Positions 20,070-31,499 of a stretch of DNA of 64,000 nucleotides are shown one piece after another; the first letter of the stretch is position 1, and each line of letters begins with the position of its first letter. The notes below the pieces were generated by a model that was not told where the DNA came from, made no database searches, and worked only from the letters and a program-made list of their open reading frames with translations. The stretch covers positions 774,427 through 838,426 of the forward strand of contig JANPYM010000010.1 of NCBI GenBank assembly GCA_025890175.1, given 5' to 3'. Position numbers and translations under genes: made by a program. The DNA comes from Ciborinia camelliae (taxonomy: Eukaryota > Ascomycota > Leotiomycetes > Helotiales > Sclerotiniaceae).

Positions 20070-23000
20070 TCATCTCTTGGGTCGACCCCCCGCAACCGCT
20101 CCTCCCAACCTCCCAAATTTTCCCAAGCTAGTCCTCGATTTCGTATTCTGTGGTCCCGGTGAAACTGTACTTGGTGCCTCTTTAGTTGTCGCGGGTGCTC
20201 CCGATAACCTCGTTGAATCCTTGAAACTCCTACCATCGATACCCTCCATCCTCGATTCAAACCCACCAAATCCATCGTCCATATCTCCGCCAGGTCTCCT
20301 TGCCCTCCTCGCCCGCTCTTGTACACTTCTAAACTTCTCCAGTAATTCTACCCACCTGATACCACTCTCCTCCCTGCCTTTCAATCTGCTACTCCTATCA
20401 TAATTTGACGGCCCCGCCGTGGTCTGAACGCTAAATGAAGGAGAAGAACCATGAGTTTCTGTGCCACTCTTCTGACGTTGATGTAAAGCAAAGGTAGAAA
20501 TCGCGTCCACTACACTGTTATTACGAGATGAGGATGGTACGTACGCTCGAGGTGCTATGTGCAGATAACCTATTGCACTAACACTATTTAACCTATTCTT
20601 CAATGCTGCAAAGGCCGATGATTGGGGAAGTAGCATAAGAAGGCCGTAAAGACATTTGTAAAGATGAGGATATTTTTCGGGCTCAAGCAGTTGGAGACGG
20701 AGATCTGGGAAAATTGGTTAGTGGAATTCGAGATCCGTGATAGGCACCATACATGTAAAGACCGGAGATTCTAATAATTGTACCAGTTTATCGATTTGAA
20801 TGAGCATATTGACTGTCATTTCGAGTTCGGCACTATTAGTGTTAGTGACGTTCCAAATACAGACTGCTCGTGCATACAATATCTGGAGAAGGTTATATGC
20901 CTGCTCATAAGCTTGCCCTAAAAGACACAGTGAGAAGGTGGCTACAGCATTGTAGCACCAAGACCTAAAAAGAGCGACGAAGAAAGCTTGCCCATCCTAT
21001 GTAAATATTAGCAGATGATTATTCACGTATACATGGACATCACGAACCTTGTTTTCAATGTTTCGGAGCCTCTTTCTAAGATCTGCTAATTCCGGTGCAG
21101 TGATGAGGTTATTGTTAAGATTCTGTACCATAATGCTCGCGAATTCAACATCTTCTTCCTTTTCTATGCAATCCGCAAGAGTTCGATAGATTCGTTCTGC
21201 GCTTAGATTAATGCACAGTTGCCGAATAATCAAGTTTCCTCGAGTTTCGAGAAGCTTCCTGTCAGTAGAAAATAATTGAAGTAAGTTTACCATGAAAGAA
21301 GTAAAGTAGTCATCATCGCTATTTCTCGATATTTGAGAAAGTAGTTGAAGATCCTTGGTAACCACGGCTTCGGATGGATCAGAGAGTGTTTTGAGGAGAG
21401 CGGGGAATATGCCATCATTAAATGCAAGCAGTTTCTTAGGTGCTTTTCTGTGTAGCATGAGTAACCAATTGAGAGCTTCAACTCTGGTTACTTCGTGATC
21501 GTTCAGAAATAGCAACGTAAGCGAACTGACCGCTGCTGCATAATCTAGATCTACATGTACCTGGTATGGGGGCGTAGGCGTTTGTGCTTTGCTCGAGGGA
21601 GGTGGAGGAGTTTGTACTTCTATCTCCCTCTTATCAAGCTCACGAGATCCCGACAGGGATCCACGATTTGTGCCGGAAGAATCTCTCCGTTCATTGGGGT
21701 TGGACTCTTTCATGGCCAGAAATCTCGAAGGGGTTGAAGAAGGAATCTCTGAAGCAGTACCTTCGTCCGATAGCGACACAACGTAGGCCATTAAAGATGT
21801 GTTGACACGGGCGGCGGCTTGTCGAATTGTTTCCGCTCCACTAGCCATAGCAGGAAGCAGATGAGCCAATATCTTTGGGGCAAATGGAAGGACTTCTTCG
21901 GGGCAGATATCGAGAAATTCAACGATCCATCTTAACGATTCAAGCAAGCTGTCCTCTTCTGTTTGATGTTAGATGGTTGTGTCAAAGACGCCAGTACAAT
22001 TTCTTACCCAATGGAGTATCTAAGTTCGCCGTAAGAATCTCAAGAATTTCTTTGTGGTTTACATGAACATCTTGGCCTGGCACCCAGTCATCATCGCTGC
22101 TGATATCTTTGTCATCTAAATCCATCTGTGAGTCGTCATCTCCGCCAGCGTCTGGTGCCAATGATCCTTCGCTGTCCATAGAGCCCGTCCGCTTTCGTTT
22201 GGTATCACTGCGTGATTTTCGGCTTTCTTCAATTCCTTTCTTGATGCGCGATATTCGCTTTATTTCGCCAAGAAATCTCTCAATCGCACCTTGAGTAGCC
22301 ACGTGAACATCACGATTTGGATCACTTAAGAACTTGAATAGCCCGCCGAGAAATTCAGGGAGAAACGAAACAAGTTCTAGATCCGGAATAGAATCGAGTA
22401 AAGTTATCCATCCCACGAGAAAGGTGCGCGTGAATGGATTTATCACGTAAATCCGTTCTTTTAGTAAAGGAATGAAGCGGGCCAGGGAGAAGGCTGTAGG
22501 AAGGTCTTCGGAATCCTCAAGAGTTTCTTTATTCGACTCGGATGTGGAATCGTCAGTGTGAAGAATTGATACGTAGGTAGCTGCAGATTCGGAAACTATG
22601 TCTTTTATCAAACGATCTAGAAGTTCCGCACCGTTCTTTACAGAGAGTTCTGAGTCTGCCCCTAGCTGTTCGGGTATTAGTTCAAAAGTCGATTTGGCGG
22701 GTTCTACAATTTGACTTGCCTTGCATAGAGCGTCGAATATATCATTGAAATAAGGTAAAACTTCACCTTTTGCCACTTTGGCAATATTGTACATACTTTC
22801 GCACGCATAATACCTTACTCGAGCATCTTGATCTGTGAAGCAGGCAAGAACTGGTGGCACAATCTCATCAAGGTATCTCGCGAGGTCCTGTAAAAATATT
22901 AGTTTGATGCATGTACCCATTCAGAGTCAATATCATACCGGGCCTAATGCAATAGCAGCAGCAGCGAGGCCAATGAGACCGCCATTTCTGGCATGCGGCT

Positions 23001-23245
23001 GATGAACGGCATAAGCATAATCGTTACACAGTTGTTGGATGATTTTTTTGATTCTATCAAACTCCTTGGCTGCAGTCAGATCACGAATGACCCGCTCAAG
23101 ACTGTAGATATCCGTCAATATTTTGTTACACGTAGAATATTAAGGGAGGCTTGGAGGAACTGATATGCAAAGCTTACTCTAACGCGCCAACTTTCCGTTT
23201 GTCGTAAAGCTTATCATTCAGAGCACGTTGTATACTTTGATCCAT
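20070..23245 (-). CDS. VAC14: VAC14, scaffold of the PI(3,5)P2 (Fab1-Fig4) complex
   Basis: Peripheral vacuole-membrane HEAT-repeat scaffold that holds Fab1 kinase and Fig4 phosphatase. Exons (minus) 23245-23178, 23101-22939, 22887-22008, 21958-21048, 20996-20878, 20832-20753 and 20704-20070 give 951 aa. Seen: HEAT repeats from the N-terminus ([40 protein letters not shown]), an acidic Ser-rich insert around residues 330-370, a second Pro/Ser-rich insert, [18 protein letters not shown], and the Fig4-binding C-terminus [20 protein letters not shown] followed by [20 protein letters not shown] and [17 protein letters not shown]. The 45-nt intron 20877-20833 is 3n and stopless; splicing it restores [16 protein letters not shown]. 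The C-terminal tail after about residue 760 is low-complexity. Confidence 0.95.
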
Positions 23246-24325
23246 CTTGAGTTACTGATGCCGACAAAAGTTCATGTTCCCTGAGAATACTTTGCTCAGA
23301 CGACACCCTTATCAGGTTTTCCTTCTCATACCGCAAAGTAAAGCAGAATGTCGAAGAAAGTGGGTAGGTACTAGGTAGCTGGAATGGGGGAATCACATGA
23401 GTGAATGAATGGTTGGTTGGTTGGTTGGTGGACCGTGAGAGTCAACCTTATATTCACGAACGGAAGGAAATATCAACAATTGCCCAGGTGAGTTAAGTTA
23501 CCTCAAGGCGGGCGGGTCAGGTATTCTACTCTTTGAGTAGGAGTGTAGAGGGTAAACAAGTATGTATTTCCAGATTTTTGATTCTACTCCGTACTGTATT
23601 GTATGTAGGATGTATAGCAAAAGTGCTTTTGCGGTGTGAAGAATTAATTGAACTTCGTTGTTTGGTCGAGTTGATGAGGCTGCGGCTGTGGTTGTGGATC
23701 TGGGTACCTAAGGTTAAATAAAGTTTCAAGTAGACGAGGCAGGAAATAATGGAAGCGTTTGATGACGAGGATCTGTGGTTGTGAATCGTAGGTAGGATAG
23801 GTGTAGGTTTATTAAAAGAAAGGGTCTACCTAGGTTATCAAGATCACTTTTATTGAAGCGTGAGCTTATGTACTACTCATAGTCTCATACGCATACTATT
23901 GATACTGATACTCATGGATCCAATACTGATGCCCACTGTCGGTTCTTATAGGATTACTTTTGGGATTCACCAACAATCTAATAAAACTTAGCCTCAATAA
24001 TCTTACCTAAGCATAAGCATGGTCGGTGACAGGAAATCATTCTCATTTCCAATAGGAGGTGCTCGTGCTCATGTACCTAATCATAGGTAATATCACATCT
24101 TACTTACTAATCATAATCTCTATCGGGAAATCGGAGTCTCGGAGTGAAGGAAGGAAAGGAAAACTTGTCACGCCCAATTGTCCAATCATTGAATACTCCC
24201 GTCGCGTCTCCCAAGTTGTCTCCTTTTACTCGAGAATCCCGCCAGATCTCGATTCTCATCCCATCTCATCTCATCTCAACTCTCAACTCTTAATTCAATT
24301 GTCCTTTGCAGCTTGCTTTCTCATT
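23246..24325. promoter_or_regulatory. Divergent region VAC14 / sterol isomerase
   Basis: 1080 bp between divergent starts. Contains a (GGTT)4 microsatellite at 23411-23428, several CCTAGGTAGGT-type short motifs and, next to the EBP start, a TCTCATC/TCAACTC pyrimidine-rich leader. No gene seen. Confidence 0.5.
23411..23428. repeat. (GGTT)n microsatellite
   Basis: Four perfect GGTT units and a partial fifth, about 170 bp upstream of the VAC14 start. Confidence 0.85.
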
Positions 24326-25213
24326 ATGGCGCTTAATAATAATCCGACTAATCTTCCTCTTCATCCTTATTATCCTTTGCATTTAGAAATTCCACAATAT
24401 CTTGCCAATCAATGGGATACATTAACATTAGTCTCGATATTTGCTGCAGGATGCCTTGCTATTTTCTCAGTTACGTATCTGTTGGTGATGAGAGTTAGAC
24501 CGCGAATTTCAGCGGCGGATTTATGGACCGTTCTCTGGTTTACTTTATGTATATTCTCCCTCTCAAATCTGCAACTCCATCAAACCATAAGCTCACCCAA
24601 ATTCCCCAGGTGGTTGCATCCATCTTTTCTTCGAAGGATATTACAGCTACAATTTCCGACACATGCCCGGCATGCAAGATCTCTTTGGCCAACTCTGGAA
24701 GGAATATTCGCTCTCTGATTCGAGATATCAAACACAAGATGCATTTGTTCTCTGCATGGAAACCATTACTGCAATATGTTGGGGCCCCTTATCGTTTATC
24801 CTGGCAGTGATGATCGCGACGGATCATTCGCTGCGGTATCCTTTTCAGACGATCGTTTCGTTGGGCCAATTGTATGGAGATGTGTTGTATTACGCTACAA
24901 GTCTGTTCGATTTTTATATATTAGGATTGGAATATTCGAGACCGGAGAAAGAAATCTTTTGGGGGTATTTTGTTTTTATGAATTCGTTTTGGATTATCAT
25001 TCCTTGTAGTAAGTTGTCAGAGGACTCTCGAAGGACAAGTTGGAGGGCAATTGCTGATCTGCGATAGTACTTCTATACAATAGTGTTGAGGTAACTGGAA
25101 GGGCATTCTCAGCGCTGAAGAAGATGGAAAAGACATTGATCACAATTGGAAACGCCAATGCATACGGTAATGGTAATGTCAATGGTAACGGCGACGCAAA
25201 GAAGATGAGATGA
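24326..25213 (+). CDS. EBP: Emopamil-binding-protein type sterol delta8-delta7 isomerase
   Basis: ER multi-pass membrane enzyme of the EBP/EXPERA superfamily; in animals and plants it shifts the sterol delta8 double bond to delta7. Exons 24326-24548, 24610-25008 and 25068-25213 give 255 aa. Seen: TM1 TLTLVSIFAAGCLAIFSVTY, then DLWTVLWFTLCGCIHLFFEG (EBP signature with His and Glu), the HMPGMQDLFGQLWKEYSLSD loop, METITAICWGPLSFI (second catalytic Glu region, ET), GQLYGDVLYYATS and FWGYFVFMNSFWIIIPCILL. The tail is low-complexity (NANAYGNGNVNGNGD). Fungi normally use ERG2 for this step, so the family's role here may differ; a genome-wide ERG2 check would help interpret it. Confidence 0.9.
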
Positions 25214-25524
25214 TATGGATATGATTATGGTTTGCGACGCAGATGCCCGGACGATTTAATCTGACCTCGGCATTTAATACGCCATCCAATGATTGGGCTA
25301 TCTTCACTCCTTCTCCTTCTGTATTGTGTTCTCATCCTGCAGTGCAACGCAATAAACCATCAGCTACGGTGCGGTGGAAGTAACCCCACCAATCGATTAC
25401 AAATACAGCTCCTCCCGATCCCGAAAATAGTCCAATCTCAATATATAAAGACTCCAGAACTCCCTCAATCATCCTTCCCATCTTTGACTCCATATATCCC
25501 CCTCCAGTCCAATCAATAATCAAA
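25214..25524. other. Spacer between EBP and old yellow enzyme
   Basis: 311 bp, both flanking genes on plus; should include the oxidoreductase promoter. A C/T-rich leader and an ATATATAAAG-like TATA element near 25439-25449 precede the ATG by about 80 bp. Confidence 0.5.
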
Positions 25525-26763
25525 ATGCCTCCCTATATAACGCCTGCCCAAAACCCTCCAGCTGGAACTGCCTTATCAACAGATCCACCCACCTTGTTCT
25601 CTCCACTCACCATCCGTGATGTCACGTTTCAAAATCGCATCTGGGTATCTCCGATGTGCATGTACAGCGCGAACGCTGGACACCTTACTGATTTCCACCT
25701 TGTTCACTTCGGCGCTTTCGCTTATCGCGGAGCTTCTCTCACGATCATTGAAGGTACTGCTGTGCGACCCGAAGGACGTGTTTCTCCCGGTGACGCAGGA
25801 CTTTGGGAAGATGCTCAGATAGCCGGATTTAAACGAGTGGCGGATTTTGCGCACAGCCAAGGACAGAAGATTGGGATGCAGTTGGCGCATGCAGGGAGGA
25901 AAGCTAGTACGATGCCACCCTGGATGGCTCCCAGAGCGGAAAGCGCGGTTGCGGAAGAAAGTGATGGTGGGTGGCCGAAGGGGGTTAAAGCGATGAGTGC
26001 TTTGAAGTGGGGAGAAGGGTATGCTGAACCAAGTGAGATGACGCTTGAGGAGATTCAGGATGTGATTGATGGGTTTCGGGATGCGGCAAAGAGGGCTGTG
26101 GAGGCGGGAACCGATGTTATTGAAATTCATAGTGCTCATGGATATTTATTGCATTCGTCTCTGAGTCCGGTTACAAATAAGAGAACGGATCGTTATGGAG
26201 GAAGTTGGGAGAATCGGACGAGGTTGTTGATTGAGACGATTAAGGCTGTGAGAGAAGTCATTCCGAAAGGAATGCCTTTATTGCTGAGAATCAGCGCTAC
26301 GGAGTGGTTGGATGATGTTGAGAGTTGGGATATTCCCAGTACGATTCGATTGGCCAAGCTACTTCCAGCACTTGGTGTCGATTTACTGGATGTCAGTTCA
26401 GCAGGCAATTCTCCAAGCCAGAAAATCACGATGCATACCAACTATCAAACAAGTATCGCAGGAGAGATCCGCGCAGCATTACATAAAGACGGGATTAAAG
26501 ATCTCAAGATTGGGTGTGTGGGACTGATCGTTGACGCCGAAGCCGCAAAATCACATTTGGAGGATGAACCAACGACATATTCGAATGCTGGAGAGACGGT
26601 GGATGTGAAGGATGAACAGGGAAAGATTGCAAAGGCGGATGTGGTTTTAGTTGCTAGACAGTTTTTGAGGGAACCCGAGTGGGTGTTTAGAGTGGCTTAT
26701 AGATTGGGCGTAGATGTTCAATGGCCGGTTCAGTACTTGAGGGGGGGGGTTCTTGAAGGGTAG
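25525..26763 (+). CDS. NADPH dehydrogenase, old yellow enzyme (class III, YqjM-like)
   Basis: FMN-dependent ene-reductase, an (alpha/beta)8 barrel that reduces activated C=C bonds of enones. Single exon, 412 aa. Seen: LFSPLTIRDVTFQNRIWVSP then the class III redox-sensing Cys and Tyr in MCMYSA; GMQLAHAGRKAS (FMN contact); EIHSAHGYLLHSSLSPVTN with the two His that bind the substrate oxygen; NKRTDRYGGS; LLLRISATEW; and the phosphate-binding end KADVVLVARQFLREPEW. All key residues are intact. The N-terminal 25 residues are Pro-rich and not part of the barrel. Convergent with the dehydrogenase that follows (241 bp apart). Physiological substrate not deducible; oxidative-stress or lipid-enone detoxification is usual. 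Confidence 0.95.
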   Translation: MPPYITPAQNPPAGTALSTDPPTLFSPLTIRDVTFQNRIWVSPMCMYSANAGHLTDFHLVHFGAFAYRGASLTIIEGTAVRPEGRVSPGDAGLWEDAQIAGFKRVADFAHSQGQKIGMQLAHAGRKASTMPPWMAPRAESAVAEESDGGWPKGVKAMSALKWGEGYAEPSEMTLEEIQDVIDGFRDAAKRAVEAGTDVIEIHSAHGYLLHSSLSPVTNKRTDRYGGSWENRTRLLIETIKAVREVIPKGMPLLLRISATEWLDDVESWDIPSTIRLAKLLPALGVDLLDVSSAGNSPSQKITMHTNYQTSIAGEIRAALHKDGIKDLKIGCVGLIVDAEAAKSHLEDEPTTYSNAGETVDVKDEQGKIAKADVVLVARQFLREPEWVFRVAYRLGVDVQWPVQYLRGGVLEG

Positions 26764-27004
26764 CGTCATTTGACATAGATTAGCCATAGATACATCGGCA
26801 TTTATGATACTAGTATACAGCAGTGGTAGTTTAGAAATTATATTTTCGTCTACATGTATGTATAAAACTGAAAATTCTATGGATATCAAAATAATCTCTT
26901 CCGTGCACCCCAGTCTACAGTTAAACATTCACAATCCCCAAGATTCCACCCCCCCCTCCCCCAACATTCTATGCGCCCACAATACATATGCATGCAGCAT
27001 CCCA

Positions 27005-28174
27005 TCAAACCACACAATTAACCCTCTCGCCCCTCTCAAACCCCGCAAAAATCTCCCCCACAGCCAAAACGCATTTCTCCTGACTGCCCCTCGAAAACCA
27101 GGCCACATGCGGACTCACAATCAAATTCCTAACTCTCGGCTCGCCGTCCGCCCTGACCAAGGCACTGGCCCCCTTCTCCACGGGTTCCGTGGCAAAAACA
27201 TCCGTCGCGGCCCCCAAGATCTCTCCAGAATCCAATGCCCGCGCCAGATCCGCCTCGTGGACCACCCCGCCGCGCGCCACGTTGATGAGAATGGCATCGG
27301 CGCGCATGCGCGCGAATTCGGGGGCCGCGAGGAGATTGTGCGTCTCGGGCGAGAGCGGACACGCGAGAATTATCGTCGTGCTTTGCGTGAGGATTTCGCT
27401 GAATCCCGTGCGCCCGGCACGTGTTTGGTCTGCGGTGATGGATTTCCGCTCCGAGATTAGGACTTTCATCCCGAGTGCTTGGCAGAGGTTTGATATTGCG
27501 GTTCCTGTTTTCTGGTTAGTTGAATGGTATCTCATATATCATTTCTCATATCTCATCTCGCCATTCCATGACTTCATCGCAATCAACATCTTGCAAAACG
27601 AGGAAAAAATTTCATTTTCACGTGAGGAGATAATAAGATAAGAAGCATGCAACGTACCGATTTTCCCCCCTCCCACAATCCCCACCACTTCCTCCGAACA
27701 GCCCCTCGCTCCCCCTCCGCCATACGTATTCATGCCGGCGGTACCGGTGCCGACGCTCGCCCACTCCGCGCCCCTCATAACCCACTCATGCATCTGCACG
27801 ACATCTCTGCGGACGGCAAAATAGAGCGCCAACGCATGTTCGGCGACGGTCTCGGTATTCATCGCCGGCATGTTGGACACCTGGATGCCATGCGCGCGAC
27901 AGTAGTCGAGATCCACGTGGTTGGTGCCGACGGAGGTGATGATGATGAGTTTGAGTTGGTGTTGGGGGAGATGGGAGAGCGTTTCGGCCGTGAGGGGACA
28001 GAGCGAGGTGAGCAGGATGGTGGCGGGTTGGATGCGCGGGACGATGAGGGGGAGCGGCGTGTAGCCGTAGGGCGTGTAGGTGTGGGGGGAGGGGAAGAAA
28101 TTTTCCGGGAGCGGATGGTAGTTTGAGTCGAGGTAGACGATTTGTTCCCCGGTTGGGGAGGATGGGGCGGACAT
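27005..28174 (-). CDS. D-isomer-specific 2-hydroxyacid dehydrogenase
   Basis: NAD(P)-dependent reductase of 2-keto acids, glyoxylate/hydroxypyruvate reductase-like. Exons (minus) 28174-27658 and 27504-27005 give 338 aa. Seen: LKLIIITSVGTNHVDLDYCR, NTETVAEHALAL, the dinucleotide loop VVGIVGGGKIGTAI spanning the intron, and the catalytic triad Arg in NVARGGVVHEADL, Glu in DVFATEP, and His in VSPHVAWFS. Upstream, the frame stays open to an ATG at 28348; I chose 28174 because MSAPSSPTGEQIVYLDSN starts just before the first beta strand and the extra 58 residues are low-complexity. The 153-nt intron is larger than most here. Base composition is strikingly GC-rich (42 of 60 bases at 27241-27300) against AT-rich surroundings. 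Confidence 0.92.
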
Positions 28175-29022
28175 TTTGAGGAGGGCTGAAGTCACGGGAG
28201 GGAACGGTGATGGGTAGAGACGAGGGAGCGAGGGAATAATGTTGAGAAGAGAGGAGTTTTTATCATGTGGGGAGAATTGCGGGTCGAGCGAGATAAGAAG
28301 GAGAAGGGTAGATCGATACATGGATATGCAGGTTTGGAAGGACAACACAAGTGAAAATGATATTGGTGTATTTAATCAAGCACCAGCTATCCATACCCAT
28401 GAAGGAACATGTAAATATTCAAGTCCTCATTTTGATAAATTCAGCGTAAATTTTCTGGATAGCGAAATATTCATCATGCAAAAACCTGTCTGCCAACCTT
28501 TTGAACGGCGCTTGGAGAGAAAGTTCAACAGGTAAGGAAGATAGGATCATGTAAAATAGAACTCGAATATAGAAATTGTAATAATAAATATTGTGGATTT
28601 ATTTATTTGTAGATTAAGTACACGTGGGTATGACGTCTAAGTCCATCAAATAGAATAGTAGGTACGTATAGGTCTAGAGTAGTCTATTAACCATAAAACC
28701 GTTATAGATATTATATATGAATTACTGTATTAATTAGACCATTGGGTTATAGTTTATAAGAATAAGGGGCTCGCTTGACTTGATATTACATGATAGTTCA
28801 AGTGAAGCCACTTGCTCGCTTAAAGAAGACCATCGTGACATTACATAACACATCATACCCCTCACTACATCTCTCTCACGCACTCTCATGTATAGCTAAA
28901 TTTCGGCCGTCGTAATTTCATAATCTAATTTTGTAGATAGTCAGTCAACTCCATATCTAAAAATCACTACCATTTCAATACACCCAACCTCATCCCAGTC
29001 ATCTCCCGCCCGTTCATCCACA
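28175..29022. other. AT-rich spacer upstream of the dehydrogenase
   Basis: 848 bp: GC-rich 5' leader of the dehydrogenase up to about 28310, then AT-rich DNA with TATA-rich stretches (28680-28760) up to the TRAPPC13 3' end. No gene recognised. Confidence 0.45.
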
Positions 29023-30303
29023 TCACGAAAGCCTAATCCCCAAGTTTCCCGTACTCAAAAAACCCTTGTTCCCCATAGCACCTCTCCATCCTATACTCAG
29101 CACCCCAAATATTAACCTTCCATCTACAATTTCCTGTTCCTTTTCTTTTTCCTTCTCCCCACTATCCTCCCTTTCTTTCCCCTCTCCATCATTTCCCTCA
29201 TCATCCCCAGCATCCTTTTCTTCAACCAGAAAGCAGACTTGTCTAATATCTCCCGGTGCTAACACCGGCCTCTCCAATTCCGTCTCCCCTTCTCCCTCCT
29301 TCTCCTTTTCCGAATCAGAAACCACAATCTCCCAATTTAAACTCGTAGCGTTAAATCCTTTGGTAGTACTTAGATGAACTAAAGTCAACGTTATAGGATT
29401 ATCTTCGGTAGTATTTTCTAATTGGGCTTCTAGAGCGTATCTTCTTTTTCGTTTTGTATCTTTGGATGGAGAGGTTGAGGGTGTGGATGTTGAGGAGGGA
29501 TTCGAAGAGGTAGATTTGAGTGGGGGTAATGGACCAGTTTTGGTGCGCACGACGAGACAGCCTTTGCAGATGAATTGGTATAGTTTGCGGAAAGTGCGGA
29601 TGCGAGGGGGAGAGGAGGGAGAAGATTCCGTATAGGTTACTGTAACAGCTAAAACGTGGGACCCTTCTTCTTTGAGGTCAAAGTGAAGGACTTTTTGAAG
29701 GGAGGTTTGTGAGGTAGTTTCTGTGTCTGAAGTTTCAACGTCTTCTAGATTGGTAGAGGATGAGGGTGAAGGGGAAGGACCAGAAAGCGGAAGTGGAATG
29801 GGGTTTGGTGTGGAGGGGATCTTCATTTCCGCGCTGAGTGTTATATTTGATATTGTTTTCGCAGTATGTGGTGAGCTCGCGATATCCGGAGAGATGTAGG
29901 TTTGAGCGGGTGTGGAAAGAGGGGGGAGCTCGTTATTGGCGCAAAGAGTACAACTAAACGTCTCTCCTACATATGCAGATCCGAAGGCTGGAGGTAGTGT
30001 GAGGAGAGGCGAGAGTATAAAGTTCGAAGGTGTGGGGGACGGGTATGAGAGGGAGGCTGATGGAGCTGGGAGGGCGAGATTTGGAGGTGGTGAAGGGGAC
30101 GGTATAGGAAGCGGATGTTGAATTGAGAGGGATGGACGAGAAAGTCTGTGGTACAGCATTTAGTATTTAAAATTGTTCTCTCATCCAAGCGGAATTGAAT
30201 GCGTAGATAAAGAAATAACTACAATATACCTCAAAACCTTCAAACTAACAGAATGAGGTTCCTTAACCCCGTCCAACGTAGAAGTAATGCGTTGATGCGA
30301 CAT
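29023..30303 (-). CDS. TRAPPC13: TRAPP complex subunit 13 homologue
   Basis: DUF974-family subunit of TRAPPIII, the Rab1/Ypt1 exchange factor acting at Golgi and autophagosomes. Exons (minus) 30303-30230 and 30145-29023 give 398 aa. The short first exon supplies the conserved lead EPHSVSLKVLR, joining LSRPSLSIQH; then FGSAYVGETFSCTLCANNEL (family signature), LHFDLKEEGSHVLAVTVTYT, RTFRKLYQFICKGCLVVRTK, LEAQLENTT, LSWEI-like NWEIVVSD, RPVLAPGDIRQVCFLV and LSIGWRGAMGNKGFLSTG. Two acidic/Lys-rich low-complexity inserts (around residues 230-250 and 315-350) are lineage-specific. Taking the start at the ATG in exon 2 would lose the conserved N-terminus. Confidence 0.9.
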
Positions 30304-30744
30304 CTTTATGGATGTATCTCGTTTCGTCTCAATCTCATATGTCTTCTTAATGAAGCTGAACTTAAATCCAGGATATCCGGCCTGAAGTTCTTATGGTGTG
30401 ATATCTTGTGTCGTAATAATTCCCGTTGTCAATTCCAAAGTTCGAAGCTCAAGTCATGCAATAGGTAGATATCTATGGAGAATCAATAAGGCTGAACGTT
30501 CGAATAGACGTTCCATTATTTTCTGCCAATTCCACCGCTTTCTTATCGCTAGCTTATCAATGCGGTCGCAGCTAAAGTTCCCTACGTACCTACTAGGTAC
30601 CCAATAGTTCCACGTACTCTCATTATATCGCACTTTTTTCATAAATTTACACCTCAAAGTTACAAAATACAAACAACCTTATATATCACATCTCACCGAT
30701 ATTTACTAATCCCACAAATTTCATACGCTCAACTCATATTCAAT
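30304..30744. promoter_or_regulatory. Divergent region TRAPPC13 / SET protein
   Basis: 441 bp between divergent starts, both promoters. No gene seen. Confidence 0.5.
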
Positions 30745-31499
30745 ATGGCCGACGACGGTTCTTCCCCCCAAGGAACTTCCCAAGGAACTCCCCAAGGAAT
30801 CCCTCTAGCCCGTACGACAGGCTTAACCTTAATCCTCAATACTCCCAAAGGTGCAGTATCCATACCATACATACGACCCTCGCGTAACCACCTACATCAA
30901 ACAGCCACTCAAATGTTCACGACCAAGTATCACTAATGTCCCAAACCTTAACAGGTCGAGGAGTATTTGCCTCTCAAGACATCCCTGCTCGTAGCGTTCT
31001 GGAAGTATGTCCCGTCTTGGTTTTAGATCCTACAGAGAATGAAAATCACGTCAAAAAGACGGAATTGTATCATTATACTTAGTGAGTTTTGCCCCTCTCC
31101 ACCTCTATCTATTCACCCATGTATGTAAACGTCTTGCGTTATGGAGGCAGGTTTTGCTGATGAGAGTTTCTTAGTAATTGGCCTTATACACCCAAGAGTC
31201 CCAGTCCTAGCCCACGTGAGAACTCTACTGAGATCACGAAACCACCGACAATGACCCAAGCCGTTATTCTTGGGCTAGGTAGTATGTTTAACCATTCAGC
31301 ATTGCATCAAAATGTTGGATGGGAAAGGGATGTCGAACATCTCCTTATGACTTATACTGCACTAAGGGACATTAAAGAAGGCGAGGAATTATGCATCTCA
31401 TATGGATCACGGTTAACATTTGAAGACACTGAAGCAGATGCATTGAAGGAAGTTGAGGATGAGAACGAGATATTAAGTAGAATTGAATTGATTGATTGA
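30745..31499 (+). CDS. Small SET-domain protein
   Basis: Exons 30745-30850, 30955-31081 and 31175-31499 give 185 aa. A Ser/Gln/Gly N-terminus repeats QGT-P-QG units, then comes a minimal SET domain: GRGVFASQDIPARSVLEVCP, LYHYTYNWPY, ILGLGSMFNHSALHQN (NHS motif, cofactor-binding Asn-His) and the C-terminal EGEELCISYG (catalytic Tyr). No pre-SET or post-SET Cys cluster is visible, as in the short fungal and bacterial-like SET proteins whose targets are often non-histone. Predicted SAM-dependent lysine methyltransferase; substrate unknown. The motif residues are all present, so it is likely active. Confidence 0.85.

Noticed and set aside
19930..20403. 157-codon plus-strand open frame
   Set aside because: Antisense shadow of the low-complexity C-terminal tail of VAC14.
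27189..28126. Two long plus-strand open frames opposite the dehydrogenase
   Set aside because: GC-rich coding DNA often leaves the opposite strand open; the minus strand has full catalytic motifs and a matching intron, the plus strand has none.
29066..29377. 103-codon plus-strand Ser/Pro/Phe frame
   Set aside because: Mirror of the acidic low-complexity tail of TRAPPC13.
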